In this document: one piece after another, positions 45,599-58,146 of the stretch
How the letters are laid out: every line of letters begins with the position of its first letter
Position numbering within the stretch: position 1 is the stretch's first letter
Translations under genes and position numbers: made by a program
Assembly (NCBI RefSeq): GCF_029784165.1
Contig: NC_073695.1
Span: 145,971,946-146,035,945, forward strand
DNA from: Wyeomyia smithii
Taxonomy: Eukaryota; Arthropoda; Insecta; Diptera; Culicidae
Length of the DNA: 64,000 bases
Direction of reading: 5' to 3'
The notes under the pieces: generated by a model
The model's input: only the letters and a program-made list of their open reading frames with translations
Told to the model about the DNA's origin: nothing
Databases searched by the model: none

Positions 45599-46640
45599 AT
45601 TTTCTATATTTTTGAATAAACAGCTTCAACGCGAATTGTTTACAGAAAACTGACTGCGTTGACTCAGTTAATATTAATTCCAAACTACTAACTCTATTGT
45701 CGATAAAACATTTGCACACTTAAGAATGGGACTCGGTAATGCATATTACTGAGCCATTGCGGTTCAATCTCCTAAAAATTCAGGCAAAAAACAAAGAAAC
45801 CCATAATTCAGCAACACTACTTATATTTCAGGTATTTTGTGCCAATTTTTAAAGTGCCAATTTTTAAAGTGCCAATTTTTAAGGTTAAATCGAGATTTAC
45901 GAAAAAATGTAACAGCTGCCGTTTTTTAATCGAGTGGTACCATTTTCGGCAGCAAATTACCGAGATTTGTCAGTAAATTCAAAGTGCGTGGATTGCAAGA
46001 TCACATTCATTGTATCGGTGCAGAATCGGTTAAAAAGTTTTGTCCAATCTTTTCTAATTATTTAAAAAATCTGTCCTTATTTGAATTTTTTCTCGAAATC
46101 TGTAATCTGTACGGTACAGAATCTGTACCAAAAAAACCGAGACAATCTGTACAGTTGACAACAGTGATTACATCTCTGAGAGAGTAAAGAAACAACAGCG
46201 AAGCTATCCTTCTGTCAGAGCCTGCCGAAGAAATGTGGTAGATGTAAATGAATTTTTTTTCTTAGATAATTCCGATAGAAACAGAAACCAAATTATACGC
46301 TATGATCATGTTTTGGAATCCTCTCAGCTGGAAATTTATGGAAAAGTTGTGTCTTCGAAACAAGATTATTTTACCTATCCATTTAATTAATCGTTTTTAA
46401 TAATTTATTCGAGTCGTAAGAATAGTTTATCTAAAATAAATTCGAAGATTAACTGCCAGGAACTTCCTGGCTTAAATGTAAATTAGTTGCAATGGAGAGG
46501 AATAATAGTTTCGTGTTCGTCCCATTAATTCACATAATAAATAAATAAAATAGTTTGCGAAAGTCAAATTTATATTTACTTAAAAAAAAAACAAATATAA
46601 TTAAATAAATAAGCCATTATCATTATTCAGCAAATTCAGA
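45599..46640. other. AT-rich spacer, perhaps transposon-internal
   Basis: Contains three tandem copies of a 15-base unit GTGCCAATTTTTAAA (45839-45883). The phrase AATCTGTACC near 46120 also occurs just before BEL-1 (near 38985), which fits both sides belonging to one interrupted element. No gene recognised. Confidence 0.4.
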
Positions 46641-48220
46641 TACCATGTCAGTATGGTCGTAGGCATCTGATGAATCTGATGGCACTTGTTTCAGTCTCGG
46701 ACTCACTGCAACGCTGGCCCGATTTATCAGCCCATACTGCTTGCAGTTCGCTTGTTGAAGCATCGTTTGACCCCGTTTGACCCATCGTTTCTATCTCCAA
46801 AACATGTAGTGCCTGATTTAGCAAGTTTTCCTTGCTGGCCTGAAATAACATCGTTTGGCGCAAGAACTGATTCCCGATCCACCACTTGGTTGTCAGTCAT
46901 TTTCCTTCTAACATGTCTGGTTCCTCTGCGTTCCCCTGTAGTGACCAGACGCTTAAGAGAGGTCTTCAGCTTTTTCATGAAAAAGCTGGCCAACTTCTAT
47001 TGGGTGACTACTTCCGAATCGTCACTTCCTATCTCTTGGAAAAGCTGCAAAATGTTACAATTCGGCATTATTGCCAATTTTGGTACTAATCGACTGGCCC
47101 CAGTCCAGGTGCATTGCGTTTGCATTTTGTTGCTGATCAACATGTCAAGAACGCCTAACATGCGATTTTCCGCACAGTCGCCGGTACAATTCACACGCAA
47201 CCATTTAGTCCCAGTCCCTCCCTAGCGGAGAAAATATAATAAAGATAGAGATTTTTTATTTTGTTTATTTGAGGTTTAGATTAATAGAAGCATGGTTGTT
47301 CATGGTGGAAAATTCTGCCCAGCTGTCACTATTACTTGACTGTTTTGCTATCAACATAACTGTTTTTTGTTAGGAAGTTTTTAACAAAAGCACTGATCAC
47401 AACGAAGAGCAAACTAGGGTAGTGAACGGCTCGACAGAGTTTTTCTGCAGGTTTTCTGTAGCCGTTCCCTACCCTACTTTAAAAAAAAGTTATCCACCAA
47501 CTGAAGCTCTACATTAGTGAGTTCTTCCTCTGGTTCAATAGGTTCAAAGTGGAATGCTGGAGGTTCTTCAAAGGTCGTTGTCCGGGAGTCTAGATTCCGT
47601 AGGGCATCAAGAACGTATTCGTTCCGCGTAACGATGTCTGCTGTCCGCTTCTCCAAAAGATCTATCCGATGATTAATTTGGCTGAAAAATTCCTTTAATA
47701 ATGCCTGTGTTGTAGTATCTGTCAGTCCATTCGGGTCCGGCATAGCTTCGTATGTCACATATACGCATTCTCCGGGTGGCTCAATGATACCTCCTGATGG
47801 TGTGATTCAGTGAGCTATCGCCACGTGATTTTTTGATTCGGTCGGTTCTACTTGTAAGGGTGCTGCTGGTGGTTGTTTTGTTGTGAGTAATGGTTGTAGT
47901 AGAGAAGAAAAAGAATCTGGGTTTTGAGACGGTGGAGACGAAGGCATGTGTTTTCCACTGCCGTTGTCTAGTACCAACAAGTTCTGAAAGCTATTTAGTT
48001 CCTTGCTACTAGCCTTTTTCTTCCGTTGGGTTACACACTGAATGTCTGAATGAGGATTCACCAGACAATTCAGCCGACAATCCCATCGCCGCGCTAGACG
48101 CTAGGATACTTCGCTTCACCGCATATGTATACTTGAGCCACACTTTTTTGGGCATGATACTCTCATCCCTGAGCATTTTGTTCAAATCTTGAGTACTCTT
48201 TACGTTCGGCCACAGCATGA
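46640..48220 (-). pseudogene. DUF4806-type protein gene, broken or with introns
   Basis: Minus-strand pieces in order: LWPNVKSTQDLNKMLRDES with KVWLKYTYAVKRSIL (48009-48218); a serine/proline linker (47807-48061); a coiled stretch LLKEFFSQINHRIDLLEKR (47474-47758); and a domain ENRMLGVLDMLISNKMQ, CTWTGASR, PKIAIM.NCNILQLFQEIG (46997-47200), then FFMKKLKTSLKRLV (46727-46993). The last domain resembles DUF4806, found in insect proteins often linked to transposons (recalled). Pieces lie in different frames. An intron between 47474 and about 47228 is possible (GTAGGG donor, pyrimidine tract plus TAG acceptor on the minus strand). I cannot decide between spliced gene and pseudogene. Confidence 0.55.
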
Positions 48221-48374
48221 TGTTGATCTATTGACCGAAAAAGTTTTAATCGATTTTCAACATTTATCATATTTTGTATATACTGCTTACCAGAATAGTT
48301 TTCAATTCACGTTTGGAACGAAAACAATGCGTCCACAACCGTTTTTGTTCACAACAATATACACGTACCGTAAA
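48221..48374. other. Spacer
   Basis: AT-rich, upstream (minus strand) of the DUF4806-type gene, nothing recognised. Confidence 0.35.
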
Positions 48375-48562
48375 ACGGGGTGAATAAAAACAGTCCCCGA
48401 TATATCTTGCAGTGTACAAAAAATACTGTAATGTCTAGAATGTTCAAGAAAGTTTTAAAACATGGGTTTTGCCCCCCTTTATCAAGGGTCTAACTACCAA
48501 TTTGATAAAATGAGCAATTCATTAATTTATTGAAAAAATATTGCATGTTTCTATTCACCCGC
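48375..48562. mobile_element. About 188-bp TIR element
   Basis: Left end ACGGGGTGAATAAAAACA, right end TGTTTCTATTCACCCGC, imperfect inverted repeats. No ORF. It abuts the next element with the same termini. Confidence 0.55.
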
Positions 48563-49261
48563 GGGGCGAATAGAAACACTCATCAGTTAAATTCGTTTTC
48601 CTTGTTCCGATGAAAGATTTAAGTTTTATCTTGGAGAAAACAGAACAATTGAACCATGTTTGTTGATATGAGAGACAAAAACGTTATAAAGTGTTCGGTT
48701 TTTTACTTCATGTTTATTATTTTATGAATGAATATATTCTTTGAGAGTCCTTATGAGAAACGAAAGGATTCGAGGTTTGGTCAAGCATTTCCACCGGCTC
48801 GGGATCTTCCTGTATTCCGTCTGGGACACGACATCCAGGAACACTTTGTCCTGATAGAACTGAAACCTTGGTCCGTTTCTTTCGGGTTGTTAATGTCTTT
48901 GTCGGTCCATGTCGAGCATCATGCAACAAATAAATCAGACTTTCGACACGTTTTAGATTAGACTAGCTTTGTTGTCTGTCTGATTGGGATCTAAGGGTAA
49001 CATCTGATTGCTCACAAAGTAATTGATTCCATATTTCGTGACCGCTTGACAAAGGATCAGTTTTTTTCTGCGTAAAATCTCAACAGCTCACTTCAGGTGG
49101 ATCGAATCCTTTTGGTTTGCAATTTCTGACCATAATAGGCTGAAAATGCACAAAGTATGTTTTAGGGATCATTTCACATAAAAAATTTGATTGCATTTCA
49201 CAAATCCACTTATTTTTGGGCAAAAAAATATTTGCTATGGCGTTGTTTCTATTCGCCCCGT
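48562..49261. mobile_element. About 700-bp TIR element with the same termini
   Basis: Left end CGGGGCGAATAGAAACA (48562 on), right end TGTTTCTATTCGCCCCG (to 49260). Two overlapping open frames around 48717-48961 have no recognised family. The transposon class is unclear because no target duplication is evident. Confidence 0.55.
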
Positions 49262-49369
49262 AAATCTGCAAACCAGGAGTTTTTCACGAAACACACGTAA
49301 AAGGGTAATGAATACCTTAAGGTAATCCTTAAATTCACTGTACAAACTTGAAATGTTTAACTACCGACC

Positions 49370-50830
49370 CAGTACAGCAGGGGGGGGGGGAGTAAATTTG
49401 TTATTTGTAAACTTCTCAACACCTTACTCAATTACCGTGCCATTTTCGATAAGTGGGTATGATTCAATAACATTGATTTTTCTGTATCTCAGTGGCGTAG
49501 TAAGGAGGGGGTGTATTGAATTTTATTATTTGTAAATTTTGAAAAATTTCTTCATGAATATTTATATACAGGTGTTTTCGGATATAAGACGTGGTTTTGC
49601 AACATACCTTTGTCATTTGAAACTTTGCAATACTCAGTAGCGTAGTAAGGAGAAAGGGGGTATGAATGTTGCTAATTAATTTTTGAAACGCTCAACCGAT
49701 TATCATTTAATTCGGTAGATAAAGGTCTTGTAGTAGCGTATATGTTTAAATAATTTAATAAATATAAATCTATATATATAAATGCGAATGTCTGTCTGTC
49801 TGTCTATCTATTTGTCTGTTCCCTATAGGCTCAAAAACTACTGAACCGAATACCGTGAAAATTTGTACATAGGGGTTTTCGAGTACTGGGAGTAACACTA
49901 ATATATAAGTTTTGCTCTATCTCATAAGCGTAGGCAAGGGGACGTAGATTGGTGGTTTATGCCCCTGAAAACATCCTCCCCGATAACCGTGCAAACTTAT
50001 ACTCTATATATGTTTGTAGTCTGAGACGTACTTTTGCAAAGTTACTGTATGATGTTAGACCTCCTTTATCTCAGGACGTTGCAAGGATAAGGTGGGAAGG
50101 GAGGGTTAGCGATGTTAACCTTTGATGATTTCAAATCTGCTGGATCGATCAGCAATAAATTCGGTATTAGAGTCTGGGTAGCTGTTGTATTTCAACGACT
50201 TTGAATTTCATATATTCCATTAGCGTGGCAAGGCGGGGAGGGGAAATTAACTATTTGCAAGCTCCTCAACACCTAACTTGCTCACCGTGGCAATTTCGAT
50301 TGGTGTGTGTGTTTCTATAACATTGTTTTTTCTGTATCCCAGTGACGTAGTAAGGGGGGTATACTAACTTTATTATTTGTAAATTATTGAAATGCAAATC
50401 GTGAAAATTTATGTACAGGTGGTTTCAAATATGAGACGTGTTTCTATGACACTCTGTCATCTGATACTTTGTTATATTTCAGTGGCGTACTTAGGGGAAA
50501 GGGGGGGTAGATGAATGTGGTCAATCTTTATTAATTTTTAAACCGCTTATCCGATTGTTATTTAATTCGATAAATACAGACCGTAAAGTAGCGTATATGT
50601 ATCAAAAACTTTAAATTATGTTTATCTCATACAGGAAGAGATAAAGTGGATATGACGGGGGAGGCAACCACAAATTTGTTCATTGTAAACTCCTAAACGC
50701 CAAACATGAACACTTCTAAACACCAAGGATGAACATTGTGTTGTTCTCTACAAATACGAATCCCGTGATATCGACTTTTCTGTATCTCGGTGGCGTAGTT
50801 AAAGGAATGGGGGGGGGGGGTAGGTGGTTA
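49370..50830. repeat. Diverged repeats of about 145 bp with G-runs
   Basis: A motif TATCTCAGTGGCGTAGTAAGG followed by a run of 4-12 G recurs at about 49495, 49640, 49925, 50077, 50213, 50340, 50480 and 50783. Steps are mostly 127-152 bases or twice that. Between motifs, phrases such as CACCGTG.AAATT and AGACGTG.TTT recur. The G run at 50809 is 12 long and another at 49380 is 11 long. A block starting near 49770 (AAATGCGAATGTCTGTCTG) is repeated at 61270. Confidence 0.65.
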
Positions 50831-50858
50831 TTGCAACAACCTTCATTATCGTCTAATA

Positions 50859-51138
50859 CAGCGGTTCTCAACCAATCAATTGTACCCCCTGGGTTGGCAT
50901 GTTCTCGCAGAGTGGGAAGGAGTAGTGGTAAATTATTTTGTGGTAGTTTAGTTCAGGTTTCAAATTGAACTATGGTTTGTTTGATTGCTACAATCATGAT
51001 TCAAGAGCAAGTTTGAGCAACAAATTGAGTATTATAAAAAAATTGCTTTGTCCGCCATTACCGATTTTTCTGTCGCGTACCCCCTGAAGGCTTTCGCGTA
51101 CCCCTAGGGGTACGCATACCCCAGGTTGAGAACCGCTG
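50859..51138. mobile_element. 280-bp hAT MITE
   Basis: Termini CAGCGGTTCTCAACC and its complement GGTTGAGAACCGCTG, with the 8-bp duplication GTCTAATA on both sides (50851-50858, 51139-51146). Terminal sequence and duplication length are classic hAT. No ORF. Confidence 0.9.
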
Positions 51139-51146
51139 GTCTAATA

Positions 51147-51420
51147 GTTCATCAATTTGAATTTTTTGTAATGCAAAGCAGAGATTGTTGATTTTCAATA
51201 TCATTTAATTTGTTTGCAGGGTGTTTCAAGTTTCTAGGTTGTTTTCATGATGTTGGTTTCCAACAAATTATCTTCGTTTTCGCAACAGTGGATTGAGAAA
51301 TCACTTACGCCTCCATCAATATCCGGCAAAGTTGTAATGTCATGACGGGAACTATTGAGCTATTAAAATGTCGAGAACTGAGATTTCGATCAGATTTCGA
51401 AAGAAGGCTAATGAGGGTAT
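51147..51420. other. Linker between G-run repeats and satellite
   Basis: AT-rich, no gene seen; part of the composite element. Confidence 0.35.
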
Positions 51421-52277
51421 TTTCGAAACCGAGGTAATATTTAGAGGCCAGAAATCGACCCAAGATGTCAAGATGCCATTCTCCGTTTTCTGGAAAACGT
51501 TCCAAAATGGTCCAATACCACCCAATATAAATATTTCTTAAACCAGAACAGTACCGAAACTGGAAATCAAATCTAGACACCATTTTGAAATACAAGATGG
51601 TGACATCCGGTTTTAAAAAATTATCAAAAACTGACTACTATGATTTGTCATGAAACCAAAATAATACCCAGAGATCGAAACGGTTACAGACACCATTTTA
51701 AAATTCATAGAGTCGGTTTCCAGTTTACAAAAAACAGCCGGGAATGACCGAGTACCACCCAAAATGGGTATTTTTGGGATCGAGATAAAGTACAGAGACC
51801 AGAAATCTACTCTAGATACTATTTTTAAATCCAAGATGATGACTTCCCGTTGTTAAAAATGACCAAATACCACCCAAAATTGGCATTCCTGTAAACGAGG
51901 TGATGCATATAGACCAAAAATCGTCTGCAGACGCCATTTTGAAATTCGAGGTTGTTACTTCCGGTTAATAGAAAATAACTCAAAATAATCATTCCATAGC
52001 CGACATGATGCCCAAAGACCGGAAATCTAATTCAGACGCTATTTGGAAATACAAGATGGTGACTTCGGGTTACCGAAAATGACCAAATATAGACATTTCT
52101 GTGATCGAGATGATGCACATAGACCAACAATCGTCCCAAACGCCATTTTTAAGTTTTAAGTGGCAACTTCCGGTTATTGAAAAACAGTTAAAATTGTGAT
52201 TCCATAACCGAGATGATGCCCAGAGACCGGAAATCATATGCATACGCAATTTAGGTACACAAGCCGTCATGGCTTCC
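51421..52277. repeat. Satellite of about 100-118 bp, block 1
   Basis: Recurring phrases in fixed order: CCAAATACCACCCAA, CGAGATGATGCCCAGAGACC, GGAAATC, GACGCCATTTTGAAAT, AAGATGGTGACTTCCGGTT. The CGAGATGATGC phrase or its variants recurs at about 51660, 51778, 51893, 52000, 52107 and 52206. The block is interrupted at GGCTTCC by BEL-2. Confidence 0.8.
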
Positions 52278-52973
52278 TGTTGCGGGAGACGTTACGGCCG
52301 GTAACGGCTCAGGCAACGAATCTTCCACAGGGAATCCAGAATCTCGTTGACATCTCTATTGTTTGAATAAACCTTAACAGGTGTGAGTAGATATGTGCGA
52401 GAGTAGGCTGTCATTTCACAAGAGTAATGCTTATCATCAAAACAATTCCATGCGTGCAGTAAGTCACTTATGTGCGGAAAGTCTTTTCAATTAAACTTTG
52501 TTAAATTATAATTTAGAATTAAATAATCCGGGTAGTGTTTAAAAGATAAAGATTAAAAACGTTGTAAGTTTCTCTCAATTTCCCATATCATTATATATTG
52601 AGTGTATTCGGCTTATTGCTAAAATTAAAAGAAAACTACGGTTATAGGTTATAATTCCAACCAATCTCATCCTCGGTATTAAGATATTCAATCCTTTCAA
52701 TACGAATGTTAAATGTATGTAAATTTATTATATTCTAAGCTCGTGCATTACTCAAATTAAGAATTACTAAATCATGCCAGGTAAATGCTAACTAAAATCA
52801 CAAGCAAATTAGTCGTAAGATCTCATTGAAGAGTCACCGAATTGTGAGTATTTCTCAACAAACTATTTCAATTAATGATTAAACAACATTTATATTTAGC
52901 TTTAAAGCTTTTGCGAATAAAGTGATTGCTACGGAACAGTGACTACGAATCTGCGATTTATGCTGTGAGAACA
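52278..52973 (+). repeat. BEL-2 5' LTR
   Basis: 696 bp, matched by 59346-60041. Confidence 0.92.
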
Positions 52974-55010
52974 AACTTTAAAGAATTCGTCTCGGATGTA
53001 TCATATTGCAAAGTAGAGAGACAGGATAAGGTGTCAACCAAGTCGAACGATTATAACTGCATTGCATGCAATAAACAGGATCGGATCGAGAATTTGGTTA
53101 CCTGCGATGCCTGTAAGGATCGCTACCACTTCTCATGCGCTTCGGTCGACGATAGCATTCGGGAAGCTGGATGTTGGGAGTGTAGTAAATGTGCTTCTGC
53201 CCTCAGCGTAGGTGGATGCCAGAAATCCGTCAATTCCAGCAAATCTGGTCGAAATAGTCGGTCGAGGGTTCAGATTCAACTGATGAAGCTCGAAGAAGAA
53301 CGGAAAGCTGAGGAAAAGTTGATGTTGGAGCGGCAGCAATTGGAAAAGGAACGTCAAGAGAAGGCTATGGCGGAAAAATCAGAGCTAGAGAAAAAATTCC
53401 TAGAGCAGAAATACGCCCTTCTGCTATCAGAAGCGGAAGAAGAAGACGGTGAAAGTGTGAAAAGCTGTAAAAGCCGAGTGAGCAGCAAAAAGAAGGTGAA
53501 TCAGTGGATTTCGGACCATGCCAACATGTTGAGCGTCGGCAGCGAGGGCGGCGATGAAACCGAGCCAGAAAAGTCGACAAATGTCAACCCGGATGGAATC
53601 AGCCACGAAACACCATGTACGTCATTAGGCGAGAGAGCAGGTAAATCTGAAGGTGCAATACCAAAGGTCACACATACGCATACTCCCAACCAACAAAATC
53701 CACTTCCTCCGACGCAGTTGACAGTCCCATTTTCGTCGGCACAGCCACCAACTTGGCCTCCACTGACACAGGTGTCAGTTCCGCTTGCACCGGTGCAACA
53801 ATCAATTCCGCATCCGGCGACGCAGACACAGAACTGGCCTCTGCCTACACAGTCCCCTAGCTGGCCACCTACTAACCAGCCACGGTGGTATCATCAAGCT
53901 GGTCATGCGTATCCATATACGCATTCATATTATCAGCAACCGATACTATGCCCACGACCCGCTCAGGGAGCAACAAGACAACCACCCCCGCCGGTACCGC
54001 AGCCCGAGCAAAATGATTGGGGTCAATTCCAGCAACAGTTGGCTTCGAGGCAAGTTGTCCCTAAAGACCTGCCGGTATTCACAGGGAACCCTGAGGAGTG
54101 GGCATTATTCGTGAGTAGCTACTTGAACTCAACTCAAATGTGTGGCTATTCTGACGCGGAAAACCTTGTGCGATTGCAAAGGTGCCTCAAAGGCAGAGCA
54201 CTGGAGACAGTTCGGAGTAACTTTGGAAACCCTGTTCGGGAGTCCGGAAAAATTCTGCAGACGATGTTGAACAAGGTGCGTAGTGTTCCAGCGTCTAAGC
54301 TAGAGCGTTTGGAAACGTTGGTTGATTTCGGCATCACCGTGCAGAATCTAGTTGGGCATCTGAGAGCAGCAAATCAATTTGCTCACCTAATGAATCCTTC
54401 GTTACTTAACGAATTGGTGGAGAAATTGCCAGCTAATATCCGACTGGATTGGGCACTCTACAAGCAGCGTTGTGGAGTCGTCGACTTGGGAGCCTTCGGC
54501 AATTACATGCAAGCGATGACATCGGCAGCCAGCGATGTGACGAAGTAGAGCCAGCACGAAACTCATCAAGCATGCCGCAACGATAAACCCCGATCAAAAG
54601 AGAAGGCGTACATGAACACGCATTCTTCAACAGAGGATTGTAAAATGGAGACCAGCGGGAACAGAGCAGTGGCAAATAAAACATGGCTGTGTTACATTTG
54701 TCAAAGCCTAAAACATAGAATCAGGGATTGTTTTAAATTTAAAACATTAACTCTCGGAGATCGCTTGAAGGCAGTTGAACAACACCAACTTTGTAGAAAC
54801 TGCCTTATCCCACACGGAAAATGGCCATGTAAGTCAACACGTGTCTGTGGAATCGACGATTGTGATGGACAGCATCACCCCACTCTTCATGCTCGTCGAA
54901 CGACAACCAGCAGACCCGAGACAAAAAGAGGTCCGATGGGTCAGGACCGGAATCAGACGCTGTGGTTTCCATTCACCGTCAATTGCAAAGCGCAACGATT
55001 TTACGTATAA
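52974..55010 (+). pseudogene. BEL-2 gag with PHD-like finger, coiled coil and zinc knuckles
   Basis: The open frame enters from the LTR and has no ATG before the finger; the first in-frame ATG is near 53281. A PHD-like zinc finger (CIACNKQ ... CDACKDRYHFSC ... CWECSKC, 53056-53190) comes first, then a charged coiled coil (about 53280-53450, EERKAEEKLMLERQQLEKER), a glutamine/proline/threonine-rich stretch, and a DUF1759-type capsid domain (DLPVFTGNPEEWALF, LQRCLKGRALETV). An in-frame TAG at 54546-54548 precedes the knuckles (CYICQSLKHRIRDC, CRNCLIPHGKWPC). PHD fingers in gag occur in some insect BEL elements (family knowledge). The missing start suggests a deletion right after the LTR. Confidence 0.82.
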
Positions 55011-58000
55011 TTCCTGTAGTTTTGTATGAAAAGGACATGCAAGTACACGCCTTTGCTTTTTTGGATGAAGGTTCATCGCTAATATTGATCGATAAGGGAT
55101 TAGCAGATATGTTGGAGTTATAAGGGGAAATTCAGCCACTTTGTTTGACCTGGACAGCGAAAGTTACTCGGCGGGAAGATGAATCTCGTCAGGTGAATTT
55201 AAAGATTTCCGGAGATGAAAGTCATCGGAAATTTGCTTTGACGAATGTTCGCACCGTGAGCCAATTAGTTTTGCCAGTGCAGACTTTGAACTACAAAGAT
55301 CTGTCTCACCGGTACCCTTACCTATCCGGACTGCCGGTGAAAAGTTATGACCAGGCCGTACCTAGAATTTTGATCGGGCTGGACAACCTAAGCCTCTCTG
55401 TACCACTTAAAATGCGTGAAGGACCTGTGGCAGCCAAGACTAGATTGGGATGGACCGTTTTCGGTAGTACCGGGGATACAACGACGGATTCGGTTTCACC
55501 GACATTACACATCTGCGAGAATTCGGACGCGAATGCGAAATGTCTGCATGAGCTCGTGAAAAATCATTTTGCAATAGAGAATTTGGGAGTAACTGTTGCA
55601 TATGGACCAGAAGCAGAAGAAGATCAGCGCGCGAAAGAAATTCTTAACCGAACTACTATTCGGAGAGATGACGGCCATTTCGAAACTGGCCTGCTATGGC
55701 GCTACGACGATGTGGAGCTTCCATCCAGTTATGCTATGGCGGAACGCCGTTTGTTTTGCCTCGAGCGGAAGTTGCGAAAGTATCCAAAGTTGCAGGCTAA
55801 TTTGGAAAGGCAGATTTCCGAGTACTTAGACAAGGGATATGCTCATAAAGCAACACCTGAAGAGTTGATCGAAAGTGATCCTAAGCGCGTATGGTATTCA
55901 CCAATTGAAGTGGTTACGAGCCCTCGTAAGCCCGATAAAGTACGCATCATATGGGACGCGGCTGCCAAAGCAAATGGAGTGTCCCTCAACGACCAATTGT
56001 TAAAAGGACCGGATCTAATGGCATCTTTACAAAAGTACTTTGCCGTTTTCGACAGAGACAGGTGGCAGTCGCTGGTGACATCCGCGAGATGTTACACCAA
56101 TTGAAAGTTCGGTCGGAAGATTGCCAAGCGCTACGTTTCCTTTACCGGAACGATCCATCGCAGAAGCCAGAAGTGTACGTGATGGAGGTGGCGATCTTTA
56201 GAGCAACCTGTTCATCTTGTTCAGCTAGTTACATTAAAAATACCAATGCCATGGAGTATCAGAAGGAATTTCCCGAAGTAGCGACTGCAATAGTAGAAAA
56301 TCATTATGTGGATGACTACCTACACAGTCGAGATACGATGGAATAAATGGGTAAACTGGCCTCAGAAGTAAAAATGGTTCAAGCAAAGGCTGGATTTGAG
56401 CTACCAAACTGGCGGTCGAACTCGACGGAAGTGCTAAAGATCCTGGGAGAGCAGGTAACAGAGGTGCGAAAAGATTTCACAGCGGACAAAGGCAGTCGAA
56501 TGGAACGAGTTTTAGGAATGGCTTGGATGCCTGATGAAGACGTGTTCATTTATTCCTTGAAATAACCGCAAGACTTCGTGCAGCCTGGAACCGTCTTGAC
56601 GAAGAGAGGAATTTTGCGGTTCGTTATGAGCGTTTCCGATCCCCTTAGATTGATCTCAAGCTTGCTCATACATGGTAAGATGATAATCCAAGACCTCTGG
56701 AGATCTCAGGTAGGATGGGACGACGCAGTGCCCTCTGCAATTCAAGGGCGCTGGCGTAGATGGATCGAATCATTAAGCAAACTGGACGAAGTTCGTATTG
56801 CACGCTGCTATTTTCCTGATTATGACTCAGACAGCTTTCGAACATTGCAGCTCCACGTGTTTGTAGATGCGAGTGAATCCGCTTTCACCTGCGTCGTCTA
56901 TTTCCGTATGATAGATCGAGGCCAGCCCCGATGCGCTCTGGTAGCATCAAAGGCCAAGGTGGCTCCACTAAAGCCACTGTCTATTCCGCGGTTAGAACTG
57001 CAAGCAGCGGTCATTGGAAGCCGAATAGCGAAATCCGTCACTGAGTACCATTCGCTTCCCGTGTATCGTAGATTCTACTGGAGTGACTCTAAAACTGTTC
57101 TCTCTTGGATCAAATCTGATGCCCGGAGATATCATCAGTACGTAGCGGTTCGTATTGGCGAAATTCTAGAAGACACGACGGTCGAAGAATGGCGATGGGT
57201 CCCCACGATGCAAAACGTAGCAGACGAAGCCACTAAATGGGGTAAGGGCCTAAAGTTGCATCAGGATAGTCGCTGGCTTACCGGGCCGGATTTCCTTTAT
57301 CGACATGAGGACGAGTGGCCGATGCAACATAATATCCCAGTCGACGTAGAGGATGAACTACGCGCCATTCACGTACATCGAATTGAGGAGCCTCGAGCCT
57401 GGATCAAACCGGAAAGATTTTCTAGATGGGAGCGTATGCTTCGCAGCACTGCATATGTGTATTCATTCATCGACGACTACGTAGACAATGGAAAGCAGGG
57501 GGCAATGCAAAATGGACGAGGCCTGCGGCAAGAAGATTTTGTTCGCGCGGAGAGAGCGCTTTGGCGGCTTGCGCAAGCTGAAATATACACCAAGGAGTTG
57601 CTGTTGCTAGAAAAAGCGAAGGAGATGGTTGCTGCGAAGGACGTAACAGTAAGTAGAAGGCTGCAGTTAGAAAAGGACAGCCCACTCAGAAAGCTGTCTC
57701 CATTTCTAGATGAATTCTGTGTAATACGCATGGAGAGCCGGATAGAAAAATCTCCATGGGCCTCATACGAAGCAAAGTATCCAGTAATATTGCCAAAGAA
57801 CCATAAGATTACTGAGCTTCTAATAGACTACTATCACCGAAAGTTTGGACATCACAACGGGGAAACAGTTGTCGATGAAGTTCGCCAGCGTTTCTACATT
57901 TCTGCACTGCGAACAACGGTGCGTTCAGTGGCTGCTCGTTGCCAGTGGTGCATTGTCTACAATGCGAAACCCGAAATACCTAGGATGGCACCTCACACTC

Positions 58001-58146
58001 AAGCTCGTGTAACTCCGTGGGTACGACCGTTTTCGAGAGTTGGAATTGACTATTTCGGGCCATATATGGTTAAAATAGGTCGAAGTCAAGTTAAACGCTG
58101 GGTAGCACTCTTTACATGCATGACGATACGAGTAATACATCTAGAG
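55011..58146 (+). pseudogene. BEL-2 protease, RT, RNase H and first half of integrase
   Basis: Protease active site FLDEGSSLILID (about 55060) is followed by a TAA. 55145-56104 carries the linker and RT start (VWYSPIEVVTSPRKPDKVRIIWDAAA). A frame change near 56040 leads to the frame 55951-58188 with GDIREMLHQ, HYVDDYLHS (YVDD), stops TAA at 56344 and 56563, RNase H (VFVDASESAF, IPRLELQAAVIG, WSDSKTVLSW, all acidic residues kept) and the integrase zinc region (YHRKFGHH ... ARCQWC) with the first catalytic Asp (VGIDYFGPY). The frame is cut at 58146 by the hAT MITE. Confidence 0.87.

Noticed and set aside
45984..46187. Small plus-strand frame of 67 codons in the spacer after BEL-1
   Set aside because: No family resemblance and repetitive CTGTAC phrases; likely chance.
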